NCBI RefSeq assembly: GCF_014764705.1
Contig: NZ_JACXXG010000022.1
Span: 1 to 64,000 of the forward strand
Source: Stutzerimonas kunmingensis
Lineage (GTDB): Bacteria > Pseudomonadota > Gammaproteobacteria > Pseudomonadales > Pseudomonadaceae
Direction of reading: 5' to 3'
DNA: 64,000 nt
Position numbers and translations under genes: made by a program. Shown piece after piece: positions 29,575 to 40,720 of this stretch (the first letter of the stretch is position 1; every line of letters starts with the position of its first letter). The notes under the pieces were generated by a model that did no database searches, was not told the DNA's origin, and saw nothing but the letters and a program-made list of their open reading frames with translations.

Positions 29575-30591
29575 TCAGCAACGGCCCATGTTTTCGGCAA
29601 ATTCGGCGAATGCATTCACCACTACCGGAAGATGCTCGTCGTGCAGGTCCATATGGGTAACCAGCCGCAGCCGAGTCGCAGACGTCAGGCGAATGCCACG
29701 CTCCGCGCAGAAGGCCGTCAGCGCCGCTGCCTTTTCCCCCATCTCGACATAGACCATGTTGGTCTGCACCGGCTCCACAGCCAAGCCGAGGGCTGCCAAC
29801 TCATCGCCGAGCTGTAGTGCACGACGATGGTCATCGGCCAATCGCCCGATGTTGTGCTCCAGCGCGTACAAGCCAGCGGCGGCGAGAATGCCGGCCTGGC
29901 GCATGCCGCCGCCGACCATCTTACGTAGGCGCCGGGCCTTGGCGATGAACGCCTCGCTGCCGCACAGCACCGAGCCGACTGGCGCGCCGAGGCCCTTGGA
30001 CAGGCAGACCGACACCGTATCGAAATGCCGGGTGATCTCGCACGCATCGCAGCCGAGCTTCACCGCAGCGTTGTACAGCCGCGCGCCATCGAGGTGCAGC
30101 GCCAGCCCGTGACGATGGCTGAAGTCGCGAGCCGCGGCCAAGTAGTCCAGCGGCAGAACCTTGCCATGCATGGTGTTTTCCAGCGCGAGCAGGCGACTGC
30201 GGGCGAAGTGGAAATTGTCCGGTTTGATCGCGGCCTCGACACGCGCCAGATCCAGCGTTCCGTCGGCTTCCATTTCGATCGGCTGGGGCTGGATCGAGCC
30301 GAGCACGGCCGCTCCGCCGCCCTCGTATTTGTAGGTATGGGCCTGCTGCCCGACGATGTATTCATCGCCACGCTCGCAGTGCGCCATCAGCGCCAGCAGA
30401 TTGCTCATGGTGCCGGACGGCACGAGCATCCCCGCAGAGAAGCCCAGGTCGGCTGCGAGGCGCCGTTCGAGCAGAATGACCGTTGGATCTTCGCCATAGA
30501 CATCGTCACCGGTTTCGGCGGCAAGCATCGCTTCGCGCATTGCTGCGCTGGGCTGGGTAACGGTGTCGCTGCGTAGATCGATCACGGACAT
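29575..30591 (-). CDS. ltaE: Low-specificity L-threonine aldolase
   Basis: A 338-aa PLP enzyme cleaving threonine or allo-threonine to glycine and acetaldehyde. It starts [20 protein letters not shown], contains [18 protein letters not shown], and has the PLP lysine in [18 protein letters not shown]. The Arg and His residues expected at the active site are in [11 protein letters not shown]. Full length. It lies 171 nt from alaS on the same strand and probably has its own promoter. Confidence 0.92.
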   Translation of the reverse strand: MSVIDLRSDTVTQPSAAMREAMLAAETGDDVYGEDPTVILLERRLAADLGFSAGMLVPSGTMSNLLALMAHCERGDEYIVGQQAHTYKYEGGGAAVLGSIQPQPIEMEADGTLDLARVEAAIKPDNFHFARSRLLALENTMHGKVLPLDYLAAARDFSHRHGLALHLDGARLYNAAVKLGCDACEITRHFDTVSVCLSKGLGAPVGSVLCGSEAFIAKARRLRKMVGGGMRQAGILAAAGLYALEHNIGRLADDHRRALQLGDELAALGLAVEPVQTNMVYVEMGEKAAALTAFCAERGIRLTSATRLRLVTHMDLHDEHLPVVVNAFAEFAENMGRC

Positions 30592-30641
30592 GAGATCCCC
30601 TCGGGCTCAGGACAAGGCCAACGACGCTATCGCGGCCGCCG

Positions 30642-31862
30642 TCAGCGCAGCAGGCGCGTATCGAGCACCTTCGAGCCACCACCCAGCAGCGTCTCGGTCA
30701 TTTCGATGAAGACGTCGGTGCTGACTGTATCCATGCGCATCAAGCCACGACTGACGTCGTCGAGCGAATGGCGGCCCTTGCTGCGCTGACGGATCTCCTT
30801 GTCCAGCTCTTGCAACAGCAGCACGGCACGGGCGGTGATCGGCCCTGTCGAGCGCTCGGTGCGCAAGCTATCGACCTTGCGGCTCCACTTGGTCAGATGC
30901 TCACGTACCGCCTGGTAGCGGTCTTCGCTCATGCCGCCGGCGCGACGCACCAGTTCGATGGCGTAGTACTCGGCCAGCCCCTCAGTGATCCAGTCGCTGC
31001 GGTCGCTGTCCTTGATGCGGCTAAAGACGTGAACAAGCTCATGCACCAGCGAGCTTGTACCGTTCTCGCTGACAATCGGCCGATCGGCGTGCATGTACAG
31101 CGAGTTCGGACCGGACAACCCACCACGCCACATGGGGTCGCCGGCACCAACGATGAGCAGCTTCGCCGGGTCGCGGGGAAAGACGTTCTGTACCTGCGGC
31201 CAGACGAAGGTCAGCATCGTCAGAATATCCATCCGCCGGACGCCCTCTCCAACCGGCGCCGCGATGGTGACGTCCGTTTCGCCGAGCTTGGCGCGACGGG
31301 TACCGAGCTTGCCGGCGAGCATCCAGCCGGTCGGCCGGTCGAACAGCCGCTCACGGTTATCCACGCGGAAGCGATTCTTGCCGACACGCGGCCAGCCGGT
31401 TTCGATGCTCTTCCAACCCTCGGGCAGCTCGAAGGTGATGCGAGAAACCAGTTTCACACCGTCGACCTGATCGAGCCGGGCCGGCGGCACCAGATCATCG
31501 CCACGGAACAGCGCCCAATCACTGGTCATCCGTGCGTCGTAGCGTCCGTTGTCGCGCGGATGGCTGATACGCACGCGGTAGCTGAGACGCGCCTTGCCTT
31601 CGGCGGGTCGCCAGGCACCACGCTCCGGCGACGCCTGCAACCACTCTCCATCCGCTACGAAATCGCTGTAGTAGCCGTCATCGCCCAGATTGAACTCCAG
31701 GCTACGAACCGCTTCGCCTTTCTCCAGGATCAGTTGCACCTCGGCCTGATCCTCGTCGGGCAGAAAACGCACGTGATAGTCCAGGTCGACCCGCTTGGCC
31801 GCGTGGGCCTCAGCGCTGACGAAAAGAACAAGAGCGAACAGCGACAGCAGTCGAACAAGCAT
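30642..31862 (-). CDS. Predicted secreted M61-like zinc metallopeptidase
   Basis: A 406-aa protein with a signal peptide (MLVRLLSLFALVLFVSAEAHA). The N-terminal ~200 residues form a beta-rich region. The peptidase half has HELVH at residues 274-278 and the third zinc ligand in WITEGLAEYY (Glu294), the HExxH-E pattern of gluzincins, resembling M61 glycyl-aminopeptidase-like proteins. Pseudomonas homologues are usually left uncharacterised. I chose the ATG at 31862, which has GGAG about 9 nt upstream; ATGs at 31877 and 31940 would add residues in front of the signal peptide. ycgN lies upstream on the same strand, 67 nt away. Confidence 0.78.
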   Translation of the reverse strand: MLVRLLSLFALVLFVSAEAHAAKRVDLDYHVRFLPDEDQAEVQLILEKGEAVRSLEFNLGDDGYYSDFVADGEWLQASPERGAWRPAEGKARLSYRVRISHPRDNGRYDARMTSDWALFRGDDLVPPARLDQVDGVKLVSRITFELPEGWKSIETGWPRVGKNRFRVDNRERLFDRPTGWMLAGKLGTRRAKLGETDVTIAAPVGEGVRRMDILTMLTFVWPQVQNVFPRDPAKLLIVGAGDPMWRGGLSGPNSLYMHADRPIVSENGTSSLVHELVHVFSRIKDSDRSDWITEGLAEYYAIELVRRAGGMSEDRYQAVREHLTKWSRKVDSLRTERSTGPITARAVLLLQELDKEIRQRSKGRHSLDDVSRGLMRMDTVSTDVFIEMTETLLGGGSKVLDTRLLR

Positions 31863-31929
31863 CAAGGAGAACTCCATCGGAAACGCGCGAGGTGTGCTGA
31901 TCTTGAGACGATGCAAACGAGGCTTAGAT

Positions 31930-32379
31930 TCAACCGGCACGGAAAATCAGGTGATCTTCCCAGTGCTCCTCGGCAACGCTGCCTTCGGCGAGCATCCGGC
32001 CCGACTGGGAAATCCGCTCGACGTGCACCGCTTCAGGGTCGCCACAGACCAGATGATGCCAGAGCGGCAGGTCCTTGCCCTCGGCCACCAGGCGGTAGGC
32101 GCAGGTGGGCGGTAGCCATTTGAACTGAGCAGCATCGGAAGCGTTCAGCTGTATGCAGTCCGGCACACTGGCGCGCCGGTTGGGATAATCGCTGCAGCGG
32201 CAGGTCTTCAAGTCGAGCAGCTTGCAGGCGATACGTGTGTAGTAAACGGCGCCGTCTTCCTCGTCCTCGAGCTTCTGCAGGCAGCAGAGGCCGCATCCGT
32301 CGCACAGCGACTCCCATTCCGCCGCATCGAGTTCGGCAAGGGTTTTGCGCATCCAGAAGGGTTCGACCTTGGCCGCCAT
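31930..32379 (-). CDS. YcgN-family cysteine-cluster protein
   Basis: This 149-aa protein has the UPF0153 arrangement: [33 protein letters not shown] and DCIQLN. The spaced cysteines suggest metal or Fe-S binding (CxxCxxCC type), but the biochemical role is not known. The start could also be the GTG at 32388; neither has a strong ribosome site. In many gammaproteobacteria ycgN lies near ycgL and rnd, as here. Confidence 0.88.
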   Translation of the reverse strand: MAAKVEPFWMRKTLAELDAAEWESLCDGCGLCCLQKLEDEEDGAVYYTRIACKLLDLKTCRCSDYPNRRASVPDCIQLNASDAAQFKWLPPTCAYRLVAEGKDLPLWHHLVCGDPEAVHVERISQSGRMLAEGSVAEEHWEDHLIFRAG

Positions 32380-32484
32380 GACTGTCACTACCGGTAAAAA
32401 CCGGCAAGTCTAGCCACTGTCGGATATCCGGCCAAGAGCCGCCAGGCGGATGCCGCCGGTAGGAGCCGGGGGCTACATCGATCG

Positions 32485-32886
32485 CTACTGCTTGTCGAGC
32501 ATCTGCCGGTGACTACGCATCTGCTCGAGCATCTGCTCCATGTGCTGGATACGCATGTCGAGCATCTCCTTGGACGGCGCGCCCATCATGCCGCCACTCA
32601 TGGCGCCCTGCATCGGCTTGCCACCCTGCTTGCCCATTCCGCCGCCGGGCCCGCCCATCGGGCAGCCGGCCATGCCACCCATACCGGACTGCATGCTATG
32701 CCAATGCTCTTCGCGAAGTTTCTGTCGCTCCTGCGGGGTCTTCGCAGACTGCCAGGCCTGCCGGTACTCCTGCATCTTCTGCCAATGCTGCTGCCAGGCT
32801 TCGTTATCGCTGGAGGGCGTCTGCGCGCCGGCCGACATCGCCAGAGCCGCCATTACCGAACCGATCACCAAAGAACGCGTTTTCAT
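32485..32886 (-). CDS. Exported Met/Gly-rich protein, function unknown
   Basis: A 133-aa protein with a signal peptide (MKTRSLVIGSVMAALAMSAGAQ). A helical region rich in Gln and Trp follows (NEAWQQHWQKMQEYRQAWQS), then a Met/Gly repeat tract from about residue 66 to 100 (e.g. GMGGMAGCPMGGPGGGMGKQ). The C-terminal helix MLDMRIQHMEQMLEQMRSH is also rich in Met and His. Such Met/His-rich periplasmic proteins can bind copper or silver, but this is inference from composition. AAGGAG lies 6 nt before the ATG. Confidence 0.8.
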   Translation of the reverse strand: MKTRSLVIGSVMAALAMSAGAQTPSSDNEAWQQHWQKMQEYRQAWQSAKTPQERQKLREEHWHSMQSGMGGMAGCPMGGPGGGMGKQGGKPMQGAMSGGMMGAPSKEMLDMRIQHMEQMLEQMRSHRQMLDKQ

Positions 32887-32973
32887 CGTCGTCTCCTTAT
32901 GCATGTACGGTCAGAAGAGCGTAGTTCCGATCCGGCCGACGCATCTTGTCCAGCGTCAGGATCGAGCAGGTGT

Positions 32974-33267
32974 TTACATCGGATCGTTCATGCGCAGCAG
33001 CTCTTCGGGAAGATGCTCGATGTAATCGTCCTCGGCGGGCGGCATCTGCAGGTGGTAGCCCTGTGCCTGGAGATTGGCGAGCACCTTAGTGATGTCTTCG
33101 CGTGCCAGTTGGCGCTCGGGCGTCAGCACCATTTCGAAGGCCAGCTGCGGCGGCCCGAACGCCGCGATCAGACCTTCGGGGACACGCTTGAGCGCATCGC
33201 GCTTTTCGACGTAAAGGTACATTCCGTCCTTGCGTGGGCTTTTGTAGATGGAACAGATGACTTTCAT
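32974..33267 (-). CDS. YcgL family protein
   Basis: A 97-aa cytoplasmic protein of the YcgL family ([20 protein letters not shown], then [20 protein letters not shown]). Function unknown. Its ATG overlaps the rnd stop codon (ATGA), so the two are translationally coupled and probably cotranscribed. Confidence 0.92.
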   Translation of the reverse strand: MKVICSIYKSPRKDGMYLYVEKRDALKRVPEGLIAAFGPPQLAFEMVLTPERQLAREDITKVLANLQAQGYHLQMPPAEDDYIEHLPEELLRMNDPM

Positions 33268-34388
33268 GGTCGTTTTTCCAGAGCATCGAGCAGGGCTTGC
33301 CCCATCCGCTCACGGCGCCAGCCGCGCAGCGATTCGGGCAGTTCATAGGGTCCATCGGGGTAGCCGCTCTTGAGCAGCGCCTCGAGCGTTTTCTTGCGCA
33401 ACATCAGCTCCGGTGCGATATCCAGCGCCTGCGCTTCGCGCTGGCCGACCGCGCGCAGCTTTTTCAGCACGGACGACACCTCCAGGGGCAATGGTTCCGG
33501 TAGCGGTGCCGGCCAATCCTGTTCGGGCGTCGTCGCGGCCTCACGGATCATCTCCAGCAGCAATTCACCATCCTGGCGCACGGTACGCGGATGCATGTCC
33601 TCGATCCGGGCCAGCGTCACCAGATCGCGCGGCTGGGTGCGCGCCAGCGGCCAGAGACTGGCTTCGCGCAGCACGCGATTGCGCGGTTGGTTGCGCGCAC
33701 GGGCCTGACGCTCGCGCCAGGCCGTCAGCACCTTGAGCACGGCGAGCTGCTGCGGCTTGAGCCGCCAGGCCTGCTTCACATCACGGTAGGCTTCATCGGG
33801 ATCGGATTCGCGCTGCAGGTTGGCTACCAGCTCGGCACCATCCTCCAGTACCCAGGCACGCTTGTCCTCGGACAGCTTCGGCAGCAGCGCTTCGTACAAC
33901 TCGGCCAGATGCTGGGCATCCTCGGCGGCATATCGCACCTGCATGTCACTCAGAGGCCGCTGCAACCAGTCCGAGCGCGTTTCGCCCTTGGGCAACTCGA
34001 TGCCGAGTACCGCCTGGACCAGCCGCGAGTAGCCCATGGAGAAACCGATATTCAGGTAACCGGCCGCCAGCTGGGTGTCGAACAGCGGCTGCGGCAGGCT
34101 ACCGGTCAAACGCAGCAGTACTTCGAGGTCTTCGCTGCAGGCGTGCAGCACTTTCACCACCGCCGGGTCTTGCAGCAACGCGGCAAACGCGGACCAGTCA
34201 CGTACGCTCAGCGGGTCGATCAGATAGGCACGCCGCCCGTCACCGACCTGTATCAGCCCAGCGATGGGGTAGAAGGTATCGACCCTCATGAATTCGGTAT
34301 CCACTGCCACATAGAGCAGCTGGCGCCATTCGGCGCACAGGTGAGTCAGATGTTCATCATCCAGAACCCATTGAGTTTCGATGGCCAC
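33264..34388 (-). CDS. rnd: Ribonuclease D
   Basis: A 374-aa 3'-to-5' exoribonuclease that trims tRNA precursors. The DEDD exonuclease core has [14 protein letters not shown] (first Asp and Glu), [10 protein letters not shown] and a late [12 protein letters not shown]. Two HRDC-type domains follow (about 210-290 and 300-370). Translation starts at GTG 34388 (VAIETQWV) with AAGGAGG 5 nt upstream. A much longer open frame to 35117 is antisense to the sulfurtransferase gene and is rejected. Confidence 0.94.
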   Translation of the reverse strand: MAIETQWVLDDEHLTHLCAEWRQLLYVAVDTEFMRVDTFYPIAGLIQVGDGRRAYLIDPLSVRDWSAFAALLQDPAVVKVLHACSEDLEVLLRLTGSLPQPLFDTQLAAGYLNIGFSMGYSRLVQAVLGIELPKGETRSDWLQRPLSDMQVRYAAEDAQHLAELYEALLPKLSEDKRAWVLEDGAELVANLQRESDPDEAYRDVKQAWRLKPQQLAVLKVLTAWRERQARARNQPRNRVLREASLWPLARTQPRDLVTLARIEDMHPRTVRQDGELLLEMIREAATTPEQDWPAPLPEPLPLEVSSVLKKLRAVGQREAQALDIAPELMLRKKTLEALLKSGYPDGPYELPESLRGWRRERMGQALLDALEKRP

Positions 34389-34529
34389 ACGGCCCTCCTT
34401 TTCGGCTGACGACCGGCGCACGGCCGAACGAGGCGCGCAGTATATATCGAGCATCCGAGCGGCCGGGGCATTCATGACCGCCACGCGCGCTGGTAGTGTT
34501 GACCGATCAATCCGCCTGGAACCGCACCG

Positions 34530-35375
34530 ATGCCACTGGCCCAACTCATTACCGCCGCTGAGCTTGCCCAGCGCCTGCACACCCCCAACCTGCTGATTCT
34601 GGATTGCCGTTTCGCCCTGGAAGATCCGGCCTATGGCGGGCGTAGTTACAGGGAGGAGCATATTCCGGGCGCGCAGTTCGCCGATCTGGAAAAAGACCTG
34701 TCCGGCCCGGTGATCCCCGGCACCACCGGGCGCCACCCACTGCCGGAGCCTGAGCAGTTGCTGACTCGCCTGCGCCAATGGGGCCTCGGTGACGGCAGCG
34801 AGGTGGTGCTCTATGACGACGGCCCCGGCGCATTTGCCGCTCGGGCGTGGTGGCTGTTGCTGTGGCTGGGCAAGCGTGAGGGCGTCTACCTGCTGGACGG
34901 GGGCGTAAACGCTTGGCGAGAAGCGGGGTTGCCCATGGAAAGCACCACGCCCGCGGTGCAGCCGGGCCATTTCGACGGCAACGCAGACGACAGCATGGTC
35001 GTCGATGCAGCGCGACTGCAAGAACGCCTGCATAGCCCCGAGCTGGCACTGCTCGACGCACGTGCCCTGCCGCGTTTCCTCGGCGAGGTCGAGCCCATAG
35101 ACCCGATCGGCGGGCATATTCCTGGTGCCGTTTGCGTGCCCTTCAGCGAGAACCTGGGCAGTGATGGTCGCTTTCTCGATGCCGAGCAGCTACGCGGCCG
35201 ATTCGATCAGCTGCTAGACGGCAAGTCACCGCAAGTTGCAGTGGCCTATTGCGGCTCTGGTGTCACCGCCTGTCACAACCTGTTCGCGCTCTGTCTCGCG
35301 GGTTACCCACTGGCCAAGCTGTATCCGGGATCATGGAGCGAGTGGATCACCGACCCAAGCCGGCCGCGGGCATGA
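34530..35375 (+). CDS. sseA: Two-domain sulfurtransferase (rhodanese / 3-mercaptopyruvate type)
   Basis: This 281-aa protein has an N-terminal inactive rhodanese domain (LLILDCRFALEDP ... EEHIPGAQFADLE). The C-terminal domain carries the active-site Cys in YCGSGVTACHN; the loop CGSGVT is usual for mercaptopyruvate sulfurtransferases, and thiosulfate enzymes tend to have other residues there. Alone on the plus strand, divergent from rnd across 141 nt. Confidence 0.88.
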   Translation: MPLAQLITAAELAQRLHTPNLLILDCRFALEDPAYGGRSYREEHIPGAQFADLEKDLSGPVIPGTTGRHPLPEPEQLLTRLRQWGLGDGSEVVLYDDGPGAFAARAWWLLLWLGKREGVYLLDGGVNAWREAGLPMESTTPAVQPGHFDGNADDSMVVDAARLQERLHSPELALLDARALPRFLGEVEPIDPIGGHIPGAVCVPFSENLGSDGRFLDAEQLRGRFDQLLDGKSPQVAVAYCGSGVTACHNLFALCLAGYPLAKLYPGSWSEWITDPSRPRA

Positions 35376-35572
35376 TGCCGAGACAAGCCGCTGCGCCCAG
35401 CGCGCAGCGTGGCTCGCCAGTCAGAATACGTCCACGGGGTTTTCACCGAAGTTACATTTGTTTTCACGACCGTTAGTCGTCATCTTTACGAAAAATTGCA
35501 ATTCATTGTCTTGCTACCTGTCGGAGAAAGTTGCTAGGTTCCGACCCGCTTTCATCCCGGAGTAGTAGAACA

Positions 35573-36895
35573 ATGAAAACAACATGGTTGAAGACCGCGC
35601 TCGCGGTAGCCGTAGGCGCCTTGTCCACCCAGGCCATGGCCGCCGGTTTTGCCCTCAACGAACAAAGCATCAGCGGCATGGGCACCTCGTTTGCAGGTCG
35701 CTCCTCTTCCGCCGACGACGCCACCACCCTGTTCGGCAACCCTGCCGGCATGTCCCGCCTGAAGCGTGAGGAAGTCAGCTTCGGTATGGCGGCGATTCAT
35801 GCGAAGACGGATATCAAGAACAATTCGGGATCGTTCTCCGGCCCTGCCTTGGGCGGCGCCAATCTGCCCTACGACGGTAGCAACGACGGCGACATGGTCC
35901 CGTTCACGGCCGTCCCGATGGGCTACTACGTCAAGCCGATCGACGATAAGTGGGCTGTTGGTGTGGGCGTGTATGTCCCGTTCGGCCTGGTCACCGATTA
36001 TGAAAGCGGCTACCAGGGACGCTATTTCGGCGACTACAGCGAAGTCAGCGTGATCACTGTGCAACCAACCATCAGCTACCGTTTCAACGACAAGCTGTCG
36101 GTAGGTTTCGGGCCGACTATCAACCGTATCGAAGGTGAACTGCAAAGCACTTCGCCAAACCCTGTCGGCCCGCTGGGCTCCAACGACGGGCGTGTGAAAG
36201 TTACCGGTAACGACACGGCGCTGGGCTTCAACGCCGGTGTCCTTTACGAGTTCACCCCGCAAACCCGTGCTGGTGTCACCTACCATTCCAAGGTCGCCTA
36301 CAAGCTGGAGGGTGACACCAAGCTCTCCGGCGGCAGCTTCGATCTGACCGGAGCGGCCGGCAAATACGACGCATCCCTTGATCTGGACACACCAGAATCG
36401 GTAGATATCTCGCTGACCCACGAGCTCAACGATCAGTGGACCCTGTACGGTGGTGCGATGTGGACCCGCTGGAGCCGCTTCGAAGCGATCATCATCGAAA
36501 ACGATGGAATTCCAGGCCCGCTGCAAGGCAACCTTGCGCCCATCGTCGAAGAGCAGGACTGGCATGACACCTGGTCCTATGCCATCGGCGCAGCCTACAA
36601 GCTGAATCGTGAGTGGACCCTGCGTACTGGCCTGGCTTTCGACCAGAGCCCGACCAACAACGTACATCGCTCTCCGCGCATCCCGACCGGCGACCGCACG
36701 GCTATCAGCTTCGGCCTGGCCTGGAATCCGACTGACGACGTCACCGTCGACCTCGCTTATTCCTATCTGCGAGAGGAAGAAGTGGACATCAATCGCAGCC
36801 GCACCTACCAGGGCGGTGCGCTCGAGGCCAACTATGACGCGACGTTCAAGAACCGCGCCCACGGCTTTGGCGCTGCTCTGAGCTACCGCTTCTGA
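35573..36895 (+). CDS. Outer-membrane transporter of the FadL/OmpP1/TodX family
   Basis: This 440-aa beta-barrel protein has a signal peptide (MKTTWLKTALAVAVGALSTQAMA), then the FadL N-terminal hatch segment GFALNEQSISGMGTSFAGRS and the NPAGM motif. The C-terminus ends in Phe (GAALSYRF), as for Omp85-assembled barrels. Family members admit long-chain fatty acids or other hydrophobic compounds; the substrate here is not determined. A strong terminator follows. Confidence 0.9.
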   Translation: MKTTWLKTALAVAVGALSTQAMAAGFALNEQSISGMGTSFAGRSSSADDATTLFGNPAGMSRLKREEVSFGMAAIHAKTDIKNNSGSFSGPALGGANLPYDGSNDGDMVPFTAVPMGYYVKPIDDKWAVGVGVYVPFGLVTDYESGYQGRYFGDYSEVSVITVQPTISYRFNDKLSVGFGPTINRIEGELQSTSPNPVGPLGSNDGRVKVTGNDTALGFNAGVLYEFTPQTRAGVTYHSKVAYKLEGDTKLSGGSFDLTGAAGKYDASLDLDTPESVDISLTHELNDQWTLYGGAMWTRWSRFEAIIIENDGIPGPLQGNLAPIVEEQDWHDTWSYAIGAAYKLNREWTLRTGLAFDQSPTNNVHRSPRIPTGDRTAISFGLAWNPTDDVTVDLAYSYLREEEVDINRSRTYQGGALEANYDATFKNRAHGFGAALSYRF

Positions 36896-36910
36896 TGTAG
36901 CGAAAGAACG

Positions 36911-36939
36911 AAAAAGCCCCGGTCCGCCGGGGCTTTTTT
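36911..36939 (+). terminator. Rho-independent terminator after the FadL-type gene
   Basis: Stem aagccccgg / ccggggctt with a 4-nt loop, then six T. The A run in front makes it work for the convergent gpx-like gene (minus) too. Confidence 0.92.
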
Positions 36940-36943
36940 GTTT

Positions 36944-38399
<1,456 letters not shown>

Positions 38400-38403
38400 C
38401 AGC

Positions 38404-39084
38404 ATGCCGCTGGACAGCGTGGCCCTGGCAGCAATCTGGCTGACCTTCAAACTGGCCAGCGTGACCACGCTGGTCCTGCTGCTGATCGGCACACCCATCG
38501 CCTGGTGGCTGGCGCGCACCACCTCGCGCATGAAGGGCCCGATTGGGGCCGTGGTCGCGCTGCCGCTGGTGCTGCCGCCGACGGTGCTCGGCTTCTACCT
38601 GCTGGTGGCCATGGGCCCCAACGGTTTCATCGGCCAGTTCACCCAGAGTATTGGGCTCGGCACCCTGCCGTTCACCTTTGCCGGATTGCTGGTCGGCTCG
38701 GTGTTCTACTCGCTGCCGTTCGTGGTGCAGCCCTTGCAGAACGCCTTCGAAGCCATTGGCGAGCGCCCGCTGGAAGCCGCCGCCACGCTACGCGCCGGCC
38801 CCTGGGACACCTTCTTCAGTGTGGTTCTGCCGCTCGCCCGTCCCGGCTTCATTACCGCAAGCATCCTCGGTTTCGCGCATACCGTCGGCGAGTTCGGCGT
38901 GGTGCTGATGATCGGGGGGAACATTCCAGGGCAAACCCGGGTGGTTTCGGTCCAGATCTACGACCATGTCGAAGCCATGGAATATGCCCAGGCGCACTGG
39001 CTGGCTGGCGGCATGCTGCTGTTCTCATTTCTGGTGCTGTTGGTGCTTTATGGCAGCCGGTTAAAGCAAGGGTGGCGCGGATGA
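38404..39084 (+). CDS. modB: Molybdate ABC transporter, permease
   Basis: A 226-aa inner-membrane permease with about five spans. It has [20 protein letters not shown] and the EAA loop ([20 protein letters not shown], then [20 protein letters not shown]). It begins 5 nt after the modA stop with GGAG about 8 nt upstream, and its end overlaps modC by 4 nt. Confidence 0.95.
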   Translation: MPLDSVALAAIWLTFKLASVTTLVLLLIGTPIAWWLARTTSRMKGPIGAVVALPLVLPPTVLGFYLLVAMGPNGFIGQFTQSIGLGTLPFTFAGLLVGSVFYSLPFVVQPLQNAFEAIGERPLEAAATLRAGPWDTFFSVVLPLARPGFITASILGFAHTVGEFGVVLMIGGNIPGQTRVVSVQIYDHVEAMEYAQAHWLAGGMLLFSFLVLLVLYGSRLKQGWRG

Positions 39085-40178
39085 GCGACGCTGCAACCAA
39101 CAGCGGAATCCAGGCACGTTTTCGCCTCGACTATGCCGACTTCAGCCTGGATGTCGATCTGCAATTGCCCGGCCGTGGAGTGACCGCGCTGTTCGGCCAT
39201 TCCGGCTCGGGCAAGACCACCCTGTTGCGCTGCGTGGCGGGCCTGGAGCGCTCAGGTCAGGGCCAGCTGACCGTCAATGGCGAACACTGGCAGAACAGCG
39301 CGCAGAACCTGTTCGTACCACCGCATCGCCGCTCAATCGGTTATGTGTTTCAGGAGGCCAACCTGTTCGCCCACCTGTCGGTGCGGCGCAATCTGGAGTT
39401 CGGCATGCGTCGCGTGGCGGCGGCGGAGCGCCGTGTGGCGCTGGATCAGGCGGTAGCGCTGCTGGGTATCGACCATCTGCTCGAACGCATGCCCGACCGG
39501 CTGTCCGGCGGCGAGCGCCAGCGCGTCGGCATCGCCCGCGCACTGCTGAGCAGCCCGCGCCTGCTGCTGATGGACGAACCGCTGGCAGCGCTCGACCTCA
39601 AGCGCAAGAACGAAATCCTGCCCTACCTAGAGCGGTTGCACGATGAGCTGGATATCCCAGTGCTCTACGTCAGCCACTCGCCGGACGAAGTGGCGCGGCT
39701 GGCCGATCACGTGGTGCTGCTGGAACAGGGCCGAGCCATCGCTCAGGGCGAACTGCGCGAAACCCTGGCGCGGCTGGACTTGCCGACCGCCTTCAGCGAT
39801 GACGCCGGCGTCGTGGTGGAAGGCGAAATCGCCGGCCACGACGCCCACTACCACCTCACTCGGCTGACCTTCCCCGGCGGCGAAGTGCTGGTCTCACAGC
39901 GCTCGGAAGCCCTGGGCCAGCGCCTGCGTTTTCGTGTGCACGCCCGCGACGTGAGCCTGGCGTTGCAACGCGCCGAAGGCAGCAGTATCACCAACCTGCT
40001 CCCCGCTCGGGTCGAGGCCATGGTCGCGGCCGATACGCCGGCGCATGTGCTGGTCCGCCTCGATGCCGGCGGCACGCCGCTGCTGGCACGCATCACCCGG
40101 CGCTCGGCCGATCAGCTGGCCATTACGCCCGGTCAGGCGCTTTGGGCGCAGATCAAGACGGTGGCGCTGCTGGGCTGA
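39081..40178 (+). CDS. modC: Molybdate ABC transporter, ATPase
   Basis: This 365-aa ATPase drives ModB. Walker A is GHSGSGKTT, the signature [15 protein letters not shown] and Walker B LLLMDEP. The C-terminal ~130 residues contain a Mo-binding (TOBE/mobA-type) domain, seen in [19 protein letters not shown]. The ATG at 39081 overlaps the modB stop, ATGA. A longer open frame in front runs through modB in another frame and is rejected. Confidence 0.95.
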   Translation: MSDAATNSGIQARFRLDYADFSLDVDLQLPGRGVTALFGHSGSGKTTLLRCVAGLERSGQGQLTVNGEHWQNSAQNLFVPPHRRSIGYVFQEANLFAHLSVRRNLEFGMRRVAAAERRVALDQAVALLGIDHLLERMPDRLSGGERQRVGIARALLSSPRLLLMDEPLAALDLKRKNEILPYLERLHDELDIPVLYVSHSPDEVARLADHVVLLEQGRAIAQGELRETLARLDLPTAFSDDAGVVVEGEIAGHDAHYHLTRLTFPGGEVLVSQRSEALGQRLRFRVHARDVSLALQRAEGSSITNLLPARVEAMVAADTPAHVLVRLDAGGTPLLARITRRSADQLAITPGQALWAQIKTVALLG

Positions 40179-40184
40179 GGCGAG

Positions 40185-40589
40185 TCAAGCCTCGGTCGGC
40201 TCCGGCAGCTTGGCGATCACCTTAATCTCGAACTGGAAGCCGTAAAGCCAGGTGACCCCAACGGCCGTCAGCGTCGGATGCGGTGCAGCGCCCCAGTATT
40301 CGGGCACGACGCTCCAGACCCGCTCGAAAATCGCTTGCGGATCGACCATGAACACGGTGACGTCGATGACATCGTCGAACGTACAACCCGCCGCCTGCAG
40401 GATCGCGTTCAGGTTATCGAAGGCGCGCCGAACCTGCGCCTCCAGCTCCGGTTCGGGTGAGCCGTCCTCGCGGCTGCCGACCTGGCCGGAGACGAACAGC
40501 AAGCCATTGGCACGGATGGCCGGGGAATAACGATTGCGCTCGTAGAGCGCCTGGCGGCCAGGCGGAAAAACAACGTCACGCGGTGTCAT
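40185..40589 (-). CDS. RidA/YjgF family protein
   Basis: A 134-aa member of the RidA family of enamine/imine deaminases. Features are NRYSPAIRANGLLFVSGQVG, the conserved Arg in AQVRRAFDNLNAILQAAGC, and AVGVTWLYGFQFEIKVIAKL. ATG at 40589 has GGAGG 7 nt upstream. It is convergent with modC (6 nt apart) and divergent from the LysR gene, which may control it. Confidence 0.9.
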   Translation of the reverse strand: MTPRDVVFPPGRQALYERNRYSPAIRANGLLFVSGQVGSREDGSPEPELEAQVRRAFDNLNAILQAAGCTFDDVIDVTVFMVDPQAIFERVWSVVPEYWGAAPHPTLTAVGVTWLYGFQFEIKVIAKLPEPTEA

Positions 40590-40720
40590 GTGCAACCTCC
40601 AATAAGGGTCGGAGCGACCCGTTGAATGAAGGCCTCACTGTAGAAGTCGCAAAGCACTGGATAAACGCGCCAGGTCGCTCAACACTATTTGCGTAATCCA
40701 AACAATCCGCGGGAGTTCAG

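Noticed and set aside
30768..32123. 451-aa plus-strand open frame
   Set aside because: Antisense to the M61-like peptidase and ycgN genes; no start signal.
35552..36862. 436-aa minus-strand open frame
   Set aside because: Antisense to the FadL-type gene, which has a signal peptide, NPAGM motif and terminator.
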